Of a stretch of 64,000 nt of DNA, positions 1-10,001 are shown one piece after another; position 1 is the first letter of the stretch, and every line of letters begins with the position of its first letter. Both the position numbers and the translations under genes were made by a program. The notes under the pieces are model-generated. The model was given only the letters and a program-made list of their open reading frames with translations, had not been told where the DNA came from and did no database searches. Origin of the DNA: Paraphaeosphaeria minitans (Eukaryota; Ascomycota; Dothideomycetes; Pleosporales; Didymosphaeriaceae); the NCBI GenBank assembly GCA_015832175.1, contig WJXW01000004.1, positions 496,001-560,000 of the forward strand, written 5' to 3'.

Positions 1-1543
1 GCCCATCGCTGTCGGTCGCATTGTGCTTCTCTAAAGCCCTCGCGTTCTGTAGAGTGCGCTGTAGATCTCCCCTTCTCTTGATTTCGGCCTCGTTGATCCC
101 TATCCATTGGTCTTGTTCAACGGCGGAAAGTCTATCGTTGGCCTGCATGATCGCTATGAAACGCTGCCTCTGTCTCTCATACTCACCACGAGCATCCCTA
201 TCCACCTGTTCTGAGTCGGTGTTGTCGTGCTGTCGATCGCGCAGTTTCCCGCCATGGTCGTGGGAGCAATAAGGCAAGTTCGGGCCATTTCCAATCCGGC
301 TCATCTCGGGGGGCGCGTCCTCCATGTCGACGTCTTGCTCTTGTCGCTCGGAAGTCTTCCCGAGTACTGGCGCCCGTTCTTGACCTCCATCATGGGGTAA
401 GGTATGGTGTGCGGAAAGGAATTTTTGCTGCTGCGCCGGCTGCTTAAATGGATGCGAAACCGGATTGATAGTTTGAAAATGCTTCTCTCCAGGACGATCT
501 GAGGAATTGTTTAGGTCAATCCGATCCTCGGATTGGATTTCGTTTTGTCGGCTTTGGATCATATGGCTTTCCATCTGCGCAGGACTGGGCATCGCACCCT
601 CAGGTCTCGTACCACGGTTTTCAAGCCCATTTTGGATGGACATGGTATCCAATTTTAGGCCATTAGTAGGGACGTGCGTGAAGCCCCCCGGGACGTTCAT
701 GGGTACTGGTGCATTGGAGACCCCAGGGGACTGGCGGTTGCCAAAGTCCTCGTCATCTTTAATGCTTCGTTGAAACGCCTACGATGGTCAACAAAGTTGT
801 CGATGATCATGTTCTCAGTGCTACCTACCTTGTCGTTATCCCCGAAGAATGAGATTACCCCACTGCTGGGATGTGGAGGATGGAACTCAACCCGCTGACC
901 CGACGCTGTCGTCGTGGGTCGAGACGGCGCAACATCATCATCCGAGCACAGGTCAACGATCTCGATCCCCTTCTTAGAGGCAGGTTTGGTCCGAGGCTTC
1001 GGCGGCTGCGACTTCGCGGTAGGCTTGCTCTGGTCCTGGTCAGCTTATCCAATCCTCCGTGAGAGTGTTCTTAGGTGTTATGTACCGGACGCTGAGCCAC
1101 CGCCGGAGTCCGAGTCAGGACAGCTGCAGGTGGCAATGCTTCCGCAGCACCCCTCTTCTGCACGTTTGCCTGATCTCTCGGCTGGCCTTGCACAGCAACT
1201 CCATGAGCTTGGGTTGGATTCCTTGGGCCTGAGAGAGGAGTTTGGTCGACCGGTCTCTGCGGCACTTGCTGATTAGGTGGACTGACACTTTGCCAATTGG
1301 AGCACTCCCTACCAAGTTTGCGTTCGCGGGGGGCTGCCTGGTCCAAAAAGCCTGCTGCTCGCGTCCATGTCGCTCGAGCAACTGCCGCCGGGCATCTGCT
1401 ACTCGCCGCTCGAATTCGGATCTGGTGTTGTCTTGATCTTGCTTGAGTTTGATCCACTCATCCATCCGAGCTGGTGCCACTGGACTGGTTGGCGGGTGCC
1501 CAGGCCGCTCGCGTTTTGTCATATTTGTTGTACGTTCGGCCAT
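1..1543 (-). CDS. Hypothetical disordered protein with SUMO-interaction-like motif (3' end beyond window)
   Basis: Four exons can be chained: 1543-1313, about 1268-1086, 1035-829 and 778 to the window edge. The introns are GT-AG, 44-50 nt, all phase 0; the first acceptor could instead lie 12 nt further on. At least 466 residues are visible and the C-terminus lies outside the window. The start is the ATG at 1543 (MAERTTNMTK), preferred over an in-frame ATG 19 codons upstream. Residues about 27-65 are charged and probably helical. The middle is rich in Pro and Gln. Around residues 161-171 lies EIVDLCSDDD, a hydrophobic core followed by acidic residues as in SUMO-interacting motifs. The visible C-terminal part (QRQRFIAIMQANDRLSAVEQ) is again helical. 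I do not recognise the family. A nuclear SUMO-linked role is inference from the single motif. Confidence 0.6.
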
Positions 1544-1891
1544 AAGGCGCGCTGGGGAGGGTAAGAAGAGGATGGGAAACTGTGGAGGAGAGCGGGGCAT
1601 TGCCTAATTTAAGTGTTGTCCAAGGGACGCAAAAGGGCAGGTGAACGTGAATCAGCTTGCTGATGTGAATGTGACAGCGAAATCCAAGTGAGAGAGACTT
1701 GCAAGATTGAGGGACAGCAGCATATTAGGAAAGTGCTCCCACGAAAGCGGGGTAGCAGACCCGCAGCACACTGGAAACTACTTTTGCAGAGCGAAATAGA
1801 TGATGAAGGATGTCAATTCCCAAAGAGCGCCGCTCAATGCAACCCATATAATACCACATAATGTACACCTGAGTTCCCCGTCCAGCCGCTC

Positions 1892-2447
1892 TTAGAAACC
1901 CGGCGGGTTCAATCTCTGGCTGACCCTCGTCCACTTGGGCACCTCTGTTCACAAATCAGCATTCACTCTCACCAGCCCTGCCCCTTCTCTACAGCCCCTC
2001 TGATTCTGCTATCATTCCCTTTTGCGTAGAGGTGCACTTACTGTGAATGCCCTTTCTATACCTCTTGACTTTCCGATCGAAAACGGTGTATTTGTCCTTG
2101 GGCAGCATCTCCTGCTCGGTCGGCATCTCCTTCTTCCACGCCTCGACCTTCTTAAGGCTCTGGCCCAAGCGTGCGAGCGCCGAGTCGACGGTGGACACGA
2201 TGTTATCGACGCCCCGGAGACGCTCGCGGTGGCGGTATTTCTGTTGTCGCGAGAGGCGCCATGGGACTTTCCTACAGGGTCATAGGTCAGCCTTGGGGTG
2301 TACTATAGCTGGCAAATGTAGGGAGATTGGTATAGCAGCGGGTCATCGAAGTGGCAGCGATCGCGAGGGCATGAGGGAGAATTGGCGAGCGGCGTACCAT
2401 AAAAGACCGCCCGACAGCGGGTTTGTGAGACGGAAGGGACCGAACAT
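1892..2447 (-). CDS. MRPL31: Mitochondrial large ribosomal subunit protein mL60 (Mrpl31)
   Basis: Structural protein of the mitochondrial 54S ribosomal subunit. Three exons (2447-2398, 2271-2042, 1944-1892) give 110 residues. The first exon encodes MFGPFRLTNPLSGGLLW, matching the conserved N-terminus of fungal Mrpl31 (MFGPFK/R, then GGLLWK). Exon 2 carries the basic stretch after LLWK and the signature KDKYTVFDRK-KRYRKGIH. Exon 3 supplies KVPKWTRVSQRLNPPGF and the stop. The splice phases restore W17 and the K after GIH across the two introns. Length is close to the yeast protein (131 residues). The gene is divergent from TRS20 with about 410 bp between start codons, so the two may share a promoter region. 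Identification is strong; exon borders are by eye. Confidence 0.9.
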
Positions 2448-2858
2448 GGTGGGCGCGTGGTATGCAGCGGTGGTGGCTCCCGCGATGAGCATGCGGAAAA
2501 GTCGCGGTTCCCATGGCTTGGCAAAGAACCCCTGCTAGCGGCAGGTCTCCGCATCACCTCCGGGCACCACAGTCCTCACGACAATCTGCACAAGGCACAT
2601 TGCACGGCTGCCACTGGCAATTTCAAGGCTGAAATACACGGCTTACTGCGCATCCCTCTCCTAGAATCCGAGTTTTGCACAGACTTCCAGGGCCAGTCCC
2701 ACCACCAATTCACCGCCTACCACCATCCAATCCGCGAGAGATAACACGCCCGCCCGCGCCTGCCATTTGCTATTGTACGAAGAAACCCGCCACAATCCTG
2801 GCTCCCCGCCAAACCACCCTCTTTCATCGCCATCGCCCTGCGCCGAACCCGCCGCAAA
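2448..2858. promoter_or_regulatory. Divergent intergenic region between mL60 and TRS20
   Basis: The start codons face away from each other, so this 411-bp stretch must hold both promoters. It is pyrimidine-rich on the + strand just before the TRS20 ATG (CCACC/CGCC tracts), as is common upstream of fungal start codons. No clear TATA box was seen. Confidence 0.5.
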
Positions 2859-3419
2859 ATGTCCTACTACTTCACCATCTTCAGCCCAACCGACACCCCG
2901 CTCTTCACGCACGAATTCGGCACCTCGCGCTCCTCGGGCGACGGCATTGCCCACTTCTCCCCCGCCGACCGCCACCTCGCCCCCTTTATCCTGCACTCGG
3001 CCCTCGACATCCTCGAAGAAGTCCAGTGGGGCCCCTCCTCCACCGCCGGCTCCGCCCCCATGTACCTCAAGCACATCGACAAGTACGCGAACAACTACGT
3101 GAGCTGCTGGATCACGGGGGCCAACGTGCGGTTCCTGCTGCTGACGCGGCCGCGGGACGAGGTGTTGGGCAGCGGAGGGGGGCTGGGCGGACAGCGGGGC
3201 AGCCTTGCGGGCGGGAGGCTGGGCGTTGGAGGTGGGAGCGGAGTGTATAGACCCGATGCGCCCGCGACGGAGGAGGCCGTGAAGAACTTCTTCGTCGATG
3301 TGTACGAGAGCTGGGTCAAGACGGTGATGAATCCGTTTTTCCACGCGGGGAACGGGCATGTGGTCAAGAGCCCTGTGTTTCGGGCGCGGGTGGCGGCGGC
3401 GGCGAAGAAGTATCTGTGA
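2859..3419 (+). CDS. TRS20: TRAPP complex subunit Trs20 (TRAPPC2, sedlin)
   Basis: Subunit of the TRAPP tethering and Rab-GEF complexes in ER-Golgi traffic and autophagy. The single uninterrupted frame encodes 186 residues. The N-terminus MSYYFTIFSPTDTPLFTHEFG is the typical sedlin start. The middle (FILHSALDILEEVQW, MYLKHIDKYANNYVSCWITG) and the C-terminal helix (VYESWVKTVMNPFFHAGNGH) match the longin-like fold of the family. Between residues about 100 and 135 lies a Gly-rich insertion (LGSGGGLGGQRGSLAGG) that most relatives lack; it falls in a loop and explains why the protein is longer than the usual 140-175 residues. The next gene downstream (DOA10) is convergent. Confidence 0.92.
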   Translation: MSYYFTIFSPTDTPLFTHEFGTSRSSGDGIAHFSPADRHLAPFILHSALDILEEVQWGPSSTAGSAPMYLKHIDKYANNYVSCWITGANVRFLLLTRPRDEVLGSGGGLGGQRGSLAGGRLGVGGGSGVYRPDAPATEEAVKNFFVDVYESWVKTVMNPFFHAGNGHVVKSPVFRARVAAAAKKYL

Positions 3420-3944
3420 GAGGGGGGAGTAAAGGGAGGTATGATTTGATGAATACGAGGGACGAGGGACGAGGGGAGGCGTGTTTGGAGAAGGACCTGC
3501 AAGGGAGAAGACATTGCGGGAGTGGGCGAGATGGAATCCATCTTGGGCGCTTGCGACGAGGCTTTGGAGAATGCAAGAAAGCGCAAGACGCTGGCCACCG
3601 CCACCCGCGCATTGGGAACATGCGCATCCCAAGCGATACATAGCACGTGGATGCAGTGGCGGCGCGATAGGCATGAGATACCTCTGGGCGGCGATGGAGA
3701 CGTAGCGACGACGATATACCCCAAAGAACAGACATACAGACATACATACAGAAAGACAGACAGTCTTCATGCAGCTACCCAGGAACGGCCCAGTCGTGAT
3801 GATGTTGTGACCAGCTTTCATCCAGCTCAGCCCTGTCAAAAATCTAAAAGCACGAACCGCAACCCAACCCCAACCACCAGTCCATGCCTGATAGCATCAC
3901 GCTTTCTACTCAAACTCGAACTCCCCACCCATCGCCTCAAATTT
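3420..3944. other. Convergent 3' intergenic region TRS20/DOA10
   Basis: About 525 bp between two convergent stop codons. It presumably holds both 3' UTRs. An ACATACAGACATACATACAG microrepeat lies near 3732. No gene was recognised; open frames here are antisense or run into DOA10 antisense. Confidence 0.5.
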
Positions 3945-6900
3945 CTAGTTATTACCACCGAGCAACTGCTGCCCCTCAAGCGGTACATGCATCGCCCTCC
4001 GTCTCTCCCCAAAGTTATGCAGCCGTTCTCCTACAAGATACACCTCGTCGCGGACCACACCCCTCCACCTCCTCACCACACCCAGCCCCTCTTTGCCCGC
4101 CCACACAAACCCGACCGCAAGCCCCAGACACGGAAAAACGAACCGCCACACCATCTTCCTCGTCTGCTGTTCCGCCGCCAGCAGCACCGTATGGTTCAGC
4201 GAGAGCGCCACCGCACTCGGGACAACAATGCTCACCGCGAACAGCGCGAGCGCAGGCAGCACAAATACGCGCGTCGCGATGCGCGCATCCGGCTCGAGAT
4301 ACCCGTCGCGAATCACCGCCGCAAATGCGCGTGCAGGCCTGCTACTGCGGTCCGCAAACGCCAGCCGCGAGACCAGCCGCGCGTATAGGAAACCCAGCGT
4401 CCAGTCCTGGATGAGATGCACGACGTGCGGGTCCGCGGGGCCCAGGTACGCGTGCAGTGGTATGAGCCCGTAGAACTCGATGAGCACGGCGAAAAGTAAG
4501 GGGATGAGGAGGACGAGGGACGCCCAGACGTAGGTGAACCGGGCGGCGCGGACGGCAGCGCGGGATGTCGAGGCCGCGAGGGTGGCGAGGGCGGCGGCGG
4601 CGGGCCGGTCGATGGCGGTGAAGAAGGCGTGGAGGTGGTATGCGGTGTAGGCGAGGGAGCCGAGGGAGTAGAGGCCGAGGGAGAAGGAGTGAATGTCGTT
4701 CATTTCGACGGAGGTGGGGAGAAGCAGAGAGAAGAGGTAGCGGCCGAAGAGGAGGGGGATGATGGTTGCGCTGACGCCGGCGATGGCGGCGAAGATCCAG
4801 ATTGTGAAGACGAAGATGGCGATGCGGACGCGGAACCACGGTGGGATGTAGACTTTGGCGACGAGCGTGGAATTGTGGACGCCGCCCGCGTCCTGGAGGC
4901 CGTCTTTGCGTACGTTTTGCTCGTCGACTTCGACGAAGACGGGGTCGCCTTTGGGAATGCGGGCCTGATCCGAGGCAGGAGCACGGACGTAGCGGCCTTC
5001 GAAGACGAATTCGCCCTTGACCGTGCGGCCCTCTTGATTGTTGGCTTTCTCGCTGAAGAGGAAGTTGGAGAGGCGGAGGAAGCGCGCACAGAGCCTGAAC
5101 CACCAGCCTGATATCGTTTGGAGGGCATCACTTGGCTTATACAGCTTGATGATGACGGGAGTGAGGAAGTTGTAGAAAAGGAGGTCAAGGGGAAGCTCCA
5201 GCGATGGCGCATGGGAAACCCAGTGAATAGGGAGAACACCGGATGTGAGTTGATTGAGACTCCATACCACGCCACCGAGGCAGACGATGACCAGTGCTCC
5301 GTACACCAAAGCGCTGAAAGCGATCTTTCGAAGCTGAGTGGTGACGCTGCGCTCGAGCACATCGCGCACGGGGTGGAATTGCGGATCATCAGGATCACGG
5401 ATGAAGTAGAGCACGCCTCGGCGCATGATTTTGCGACACATGGAGACAAACAGGGCGAAATGGAACATGTAGCACGTGCCGATGAACCAATGTACGAAGC
5501 CTGACGTCCAAGGACTCTCGCGTGTCCATTGCCAGCGCGTGTAGAGGTTCGCATCCTTGAAAAGGGGTAGGAGTGCCATGTCGAGGAGAAGGCCGCAGTA
5601 CAGAGGAAAGACCAGCATCTCGATAGATATGATCAAGATGACTTTCAGCACACCACCGGCCTGGAGGAGAACTTCAGTGATGATCCGCTCGATCTTGATG
5701 CCCTGGCTCGAAGTACTGAAGAAACCCGTCTTTTTCAGATAGATGGCGCCAGCCAATGCGAAGAAGGCATAGCCAGCGAGGACTGCGATCAAGCGATCCG
5801 TTGCCGTCCAGTGCGCATCGGCTACAGAAGCTGGGTTGATGTCGCTGCCGAAATCGAGGTCGAATGTGACCTTGTACGACTTCGTAGCCAAGAGCCATGA
5901 TGCGAGTGAGGCACCCTTACCGTACATCGTCGCGGATGCCACTTGAATAGCTTCGACGAGCAATTGAACGGTGGCCACGATAAATGAGGACGACGAGGAG
6001 CCTGTGGCATCTTCTAAAAATGCGGTCACCATGTTATTGGTCCGGTTCATTGTGAAGGACGTGGTGTTTTGGATCGTTCGCAGAGCCTCATGCGAGTGTA
6101 TCGACAAACGGAAATAGGTCGGTGGAGGGAGCAGAGGGGAGCTCTCGACTAAGTTCCAGAGACGACTTGCTGCGCTATTTGATATCGTCTTTGACTGATT
6201 GAAAGCGAGTTCAAAGGGACGTTCCATGGTACCCCCACTCGCCTGACGAACACATAAGAAGAATATTTCCAACATTCCGGATACGAAACTGGCTGCCAGG
6301 AAAACGAAGCTGTCAACAAGGAGGTCTGCCAAGGTCGCTACGATCTGCAACGGTAGTTTGACGAAGAGTGCAACAGGACTGCCCATGAACAAAATGACCA
6401 CCTTCCCCCACAAGTAGGGTAGCCAGACGGCGCAGGCAAGAGTCGCAGAGATCAGAACAGCGCTGAACATGGCATTCTGAAACAGACCGGTAAGGGGGCC
6501 TTGCATGCCAATAAGTTCTAGGATACCCTCCAGGTCTTCGGCGTCATCAATGGCGTCTTGGTCGTTGACATCAACACCAGCTTGCGCAGCTGCCGCTACA
6601 ACTTCAAGATCCTGGATCGGCTGGTCGGCTGCTTCACGCGGCTCATTTCCAGCGAAAGGCACAAACGGCGCCTCGTCAGCTACGTTGCGTACAATGTGCG
6701 CATCGTCACCACCATCCTCTGCTGCGTGCACGCCGGGTGCGACGCCTTCGAACATCCAATCCAGGACGCGGTCCAACAGCCGTCGTGGTGGCTGTACGTC
6801 GAAAACAGCAGCTGGTTCTGGTTCACGCTCTTGCTCAACATCCGTCTCGTTGTGGTCTTCCTGCGTCAATTCGGGGGCTACTTCAGCAGCAAAGTCTTCG

Positions 6901-8906
6901 GCGTCGGTGTCCACTGTGTCTCTGTAGGAGTCTGAACCGCACGTCGACAAGATCGATGCCTCGTCGCCAAGTCCGGAAGACCCAGCTGCGTCGTCTTGTG
7001 TATATGCCCAGATCCTTGTCGTGGTCTCCTCTCGCTTCTCTAGTCCCTTCTGTCCTTGCGTAGAGGTTGAGGGCCCCGCCACTGCAATAGTGGGAGAGCT
7101 AGGGTCGCGGTCGACAGCTGTGCCTTTGCCTTTATCCTGTGATGACGCCTGGTCACTGTTTTCCACCGCAATATCCGGGACTTGTTGCCAGCTTTCGCTA
7201 CTATGGTCGCTGCCTTGTTCTTGGTCAGGCGGTAGGGAGTCTGGCACTTCATCATCCCATGAGTTTGGGATTTCAGGAGCAGGCTCCTGCGCATTTTCAT
7301 CTTCCGGTTGTTGTAAGTTCGCAAACGACCAGGAACCATCTTCTTCCAAGCGCCGTTTGACGTCGGTAGCAAGAGAGGAGCGGCCTCTAGCTGGCAGAGG
7401 TGGTCTCTTTGACGGCGATGCGGATGACGTGCGTGCCGACGAAGGCGTCTCGTGCGTGCTGTACGCAAGACTACTCGAGCGCTCAGGAAGAGCTCGACCC
7501 CGGGTAACAAGCGAATCTTCCCGCCGGCGTAGTCCCTCTTCATCAAGCTCATTCCGGATTCTGCCAGGCAGCTCATCGAGGAAGTAAGCCCAGTCTTCAG
7601 TCAGGTCGAAGGATCCATCTTTGAAAGCTTGTATGATCATGTCTTCTGGAGGTTTGCCCGTTTCATGCCAAGTTTCCAGGATAGCTCGACCCTCGGGAAG
7701 TTCACTCTCTAGCTTCTCCCTGCACTCGAAACTCGGTCCCCTGATTGTTGATTGCACGGGTGAGGCCGGCTCCTCGTCTTCTTCTGCGTCCGTACCATCC
7801 TCTAGATGATCAGCCTCGCGCTCGTGGTCATGTTCCTCTCCTGCAGCAACTTCGTCCTCTTCCTCTTCCTCTTCCTCGTCGTCCTCTTCCTCATCGTCCT
7901 CTTCCTCTTGATTCTGCTGCGCTTGGTCGGCGGCGGCGGCTGCATTGCCGTTCAACATGACCATGTTAATGACAGGCTGCTGCTGGACAACCCATTCGCG
8001 AATGAGAAATATTAGTATGAATGCAACTACAACTGCGAGCGTAATGATCTGGCCTTCGAGCACATCGACCAGGAATCCATTTGCGGCTTGTGAAGGGAAG
8101 AAATTGAAGAAGGACACGTCGGAGAGAAGCGATGGGTTCCGCGGACCCAGGTGGTCTGCTGTGGTGTTCAGGTCGGTCCTGTTCAGGGCAGGTGGAGGTG
8201 CCAGCGTGTGCAGCGGAGTCACGAAGGCCCATAGGAAGCGTTTGGCGAAGGTCCAGACGGTAGGTTCGACAGCACCCACGTTGCGGGTCTGCGACAATGG
8301 CAACAGCAGGCTCGGAATGGGGATCCCGGCGGTTGTGTTGGCAGCATTGGCGGCCGTGTGTGCTTTGTAGAGCGCGTCCAAGTCGTAGACGGAAGGGGCT
8401 GCGCTCCCGTTGGGCAGGCTGCGCAGCTCCATGTAGTCGTCACGATTCCATCCACCGTCGCCGACCCAGAAGAGACTCCGCCAGACGACGCGCATGCACC
8501 AGGGCAGCAGCATCAGCCAGACCGAGGCCACCAGCACGGCGCGACACCATGTCATGAACAGCTCGAATATGTGGACGGCGGCGCGGCGCAGGAAGACGGA
8601 GGTGGGTATGGTGTTGGGCATGGCGGGGTGGTACAGCTTGGTGAAGCGGAACGACGTCTTGCACAGCTCGCAGTATTTCTTCTGCGAGTGGGACAGCCAC
8701 TCCATGAGACACTCCTGATGCACGTATTTGATGCTGCCGCTGCACTTGCACGGGTAGAACAGCGGCTCTTGGGGCGTGCTCTCGCCGCGACAGATGCGAC
8801 AAGTGTCGGCATCGTCTTTGTCTGTCGGCTGGCTGGCTGGCGGCAGGTCGGTCGCGGGCGAGGCTTCTGGGGCGTGTTTGAGACGGGCATCGCCTGCGGA
8901 AGCCAT
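3945..8906 (-). CDS. SSM4: ERAD E3 ubiquitin ligase Doa10 (Ssm4, MARCH6 family)
   Basis: Multi-spanning RING-CH ubiquitin ligase of the ER and inner nuclear membrane that marks misfolded or short-lived proteins for proteasomal decay. The single frame of 1653 residues has no intron. The N-terminal RING-CH finger is complete: C36, C39, C53, C55, H63, C66, C79 and C82 in the C4HC3 order and spacing. Several hydrophobic segments follow, starting near residue 110, with many more in the C-terminal half (for example ILIISIEMLVFPLYCGLLLD and PPWFRVRIAIFVFTIWIFAA). Residues about 325-365 are almost all Asp/Glu, followed by a long disordered Ser/Glu-rich linker that makes the protein larger than yeast Doa10 (1319). 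The first ATG is taken as the start. It is divergent from the Ala/Ser-rich gene at 10002. Confidence 0.95.
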   Translation of the reverse strand: MASAGDARLKHAPEASPATDLPPASQPTDKDDADTCRICRGESTPQEPLFYPCKCSGSIKYVHQECLMEWLSHSQKKYCELCKTSFRFTKLYHPAMPNTIPTSVFLRRAAVHIFELFMTWCRAVLVASVWLMLLPWCMRVVWRSLFWVGDGGWNRDDYMELRSLPNGSAAPSVYDLDALYKAHTAANAANTTAGIPIPSLLLPLSQTRNVGAVEPTVWTFAKRFLWAFVTPLHTLAPPPALNRTDLNTTADHLGPRNPSLLSDVSFFNFFPSQAANGFLVDVLEGQIITLAVVVAFILIFLIREWVVQQQPVINMVMLNGNAAAAADQAQQNQEEEDDEEEDDEEEEEEEDEVAAGEEHDHEREADHLEDGTDAEEDEEPASPVQSTIRGPSFECREKLESELPEGRAILETWHETGKPPEDMIIQAFKDGSFDLTEDWAYFLDELPGRIRNELDEEGLRRREDSLVTRGRALPERSSSLAYSTHETPSSARTSSASPSKRPPLPARGRSSLATDVKRRLEEDGSWSFANLQQPEDENAQEPAPEIPNSWDDEVPDSLPPDQEQGSDHSSESWQQVPDIAVENSDQASSQDKGKGTAVDRDPSSPTIAVAGPSTSTQGQKGLEKREETTTRIWAYTQDDAAGSSGLGDEASILSTCGSDSYRDTVDTDAEDFAAEVAPELTQEDHNETDVEQEREPEPAAVFDVQPPRRLLDRVLDWMFEGVAPGVHAAEDGGDDAHIVRNVADEAPFVPFAGNEPREAADQPIQDLEVVAAAAQAGVDVNDQDAIDDAEDLEGILELIGMQGPLTGLFQNAMFSAVLISATLACAVWLPYLWGKVVILFMGSPVALFVKLPLQIVATLADLLVDSFVFLAASFVSGMLEIFFLCVRQASGGTMERPFELAFNQSKTISNSAASRLWNLVESSPLLPPPTYFRLSIHSHEALRTIQNTTSFTMNRTNNMVTAFLEDATGSSSSSFIVATVQLLVEAIQVASATMYGKGASLASWLLATKSYKVTFDLDFGSDINPASVADAHWTATDRLIAVLAGYAFFALAGAIYLKKTGFFSTSSQGIKIERIITEVLLQAGGVLKVILIISIEMLVFPLYCGLLLDMALLPLFKDANLYTRWQWTRESPWTSGFVHWFIGTCYMFHFALFVSMCRKIMRRGVLYFIRDPDDPQFHPVRDVLERSVTTQLRKIAFSALVYGALVIVCLGGVVWSLNQLTSGVLPIHWVSHAPSLELPLDLLFYNFLTPVIIKLYKPSDALQTISGWWFRLCARFLRLSNFLFSEKANNQEGRTVKGEFVFEGRYVRAPASDQARIPKGDPVFVEVDEQNVRKDGLQDAGGVHNSTLVAKVYIPPWFRVRIAIFVFTIWIFAAIAGVSATIIPLLFGRYLFSLLLPTSVEMNDIHSFSLGLYSLGSLAYTAYHLHAFFTAIDRPAAAALATLAASTSRAAVRAARFTYVWASLVLLIPLLFAVLIEFYGLIPLHAYLGPADPHVVHLIQDWTLGFLYARLVSRLAFADRSSRPARAFAAVIRDGYLEPDARIATRVFVLPALALFAVSIVVPSAVALSLNHTVLLAAEQQTRKMVWRFVFPCLGLAVGFVWAGKEGLGVVRRWRGVVRDEVYLVGERLHNFGERRRAMHVPLEGQQLLGGNN

Positions 8907-10001
8907 GTCTCAGCGGAGACAGCGAGGCTGCGGGGCGGAGGAGGTGGACTTGGGTGGGTGAGAGGGTGGGTGAGCAGGTATGCACAGGCGTGGTGCCGCA
9001 GCGGGGGGGCTATGAGCACATCGGAGAGCGTGGTAGCGACGGGTTGGGGTCGCGGAGAAGGGCTAGAAATAAAAAGTGTTGCGGTAGGAACTTTGTTGAG
9101 GGTGAGCAGAGGGCGTACGGTACAGTAGGTGTGCAGTCGTGAATGGCACCAGGCGGGTGGGCGGCGGAAGAAGGTCGGCCGACTTTTTGGTGAATCGACT
9201 CCACCCACGTCGACAGCGCGCGGAAGTGAGGCACGTCGCCGCTGGAGCTTCTTGGGGCTCTCGCTTGCTCTAGTTCTGGGGTTCTTTGGACAGTACGAAG
9301 GAACGAAGTAGACTAGGTATCTAGACATCTATCTGCCTACTGCATGTGCGCACATGCCGACGGCTTCCACTAGTCTATTGCACCCGTTGCAGCATGCGAG
9401 CTTGCCAGTTTGCAGCAATCACGGCGTCACGGACAAAGGCCCCAGCAAAAACTTGTCGGCCATGTGCGGTTCGGTGCGGTGCCGTGGGTTTGATTTCACC
9501 CGTCTGGACTCTGCATCTGATACAAGGCCCATGTCTGTGCCGCCACAGTCTCTCGCCCTGCCTCCTACCTCCTGCCTGCCTGCCTGCCTGCCTGCTTGTC
9601 TGCCACAACATGCCCTTTTCCAGCATTGAACTTGTCCATCAAAGGCTGCCCCGTGTAATCGCGCCCCCATCTCTACCCATCTGTACGCCATCCGCACGTG
9701 CTTTCCGCTGCTCTGACATCATCCCTGTTTGCGCCCGTGTGTCTACGCCTGGAGCTTGCATCCTGGTCCGCCTGCCCACCTTCTCTCACATCTTGTTGAT
9801 TCCCTCCACCCACTCCCCCAAAAGACTGCCAAATATCCGTACGTTCTGCCGCCCGAGAGCTGTTGTGCATCGCCAGTATGCTTACTTCTTTCTCAGGGCT
9901 TGTCGACCCCGCCTGTCACTTTTCATCGCTCACCGCTCACCGCCCACCCAACACGCGAAGCCCGTCTGCAGCGGATCCCCGCGCACCTCTCCCACACCGC
10001 C
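8907..10001. promoter_or_regulatory. Divergent 1.1-kb intergenic region DOA10 / Ala-Ser-rich gene
   Basis: Holds the promoters and 5' leaders of two divergent genes. A CTGC/CCTG tetranucleotide microsatellite lies at about 9573-9602. TAGGTATCTAGAC near 9313 resembles the dispersed TAGGTA motif seen elsewhere in the window. An open frame enters the downstream gene from 9729, but the residues before 10002 look like leader sequence rather than conserved protein. Confidence 0.4.

Noticed and set aside
1725..1952. 75-codon frame on the minus strand
   Set aside because: It overlaps exon 3 and the 3' side of the mL60 gene in another frame and has no family resemblance.
2661..3839. 392-codon minus-strand frame across TRS20
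   Set aside because: Antisense shadow of the GC-rich TRS20 coding sequence; composition is Arg/Gly/Pro noise.
3522..4388. 288-codon plus-strand frame
   Set aside because: Lies in the 3' UTR region and antisense to the DOA10 C-terminus; no domain.
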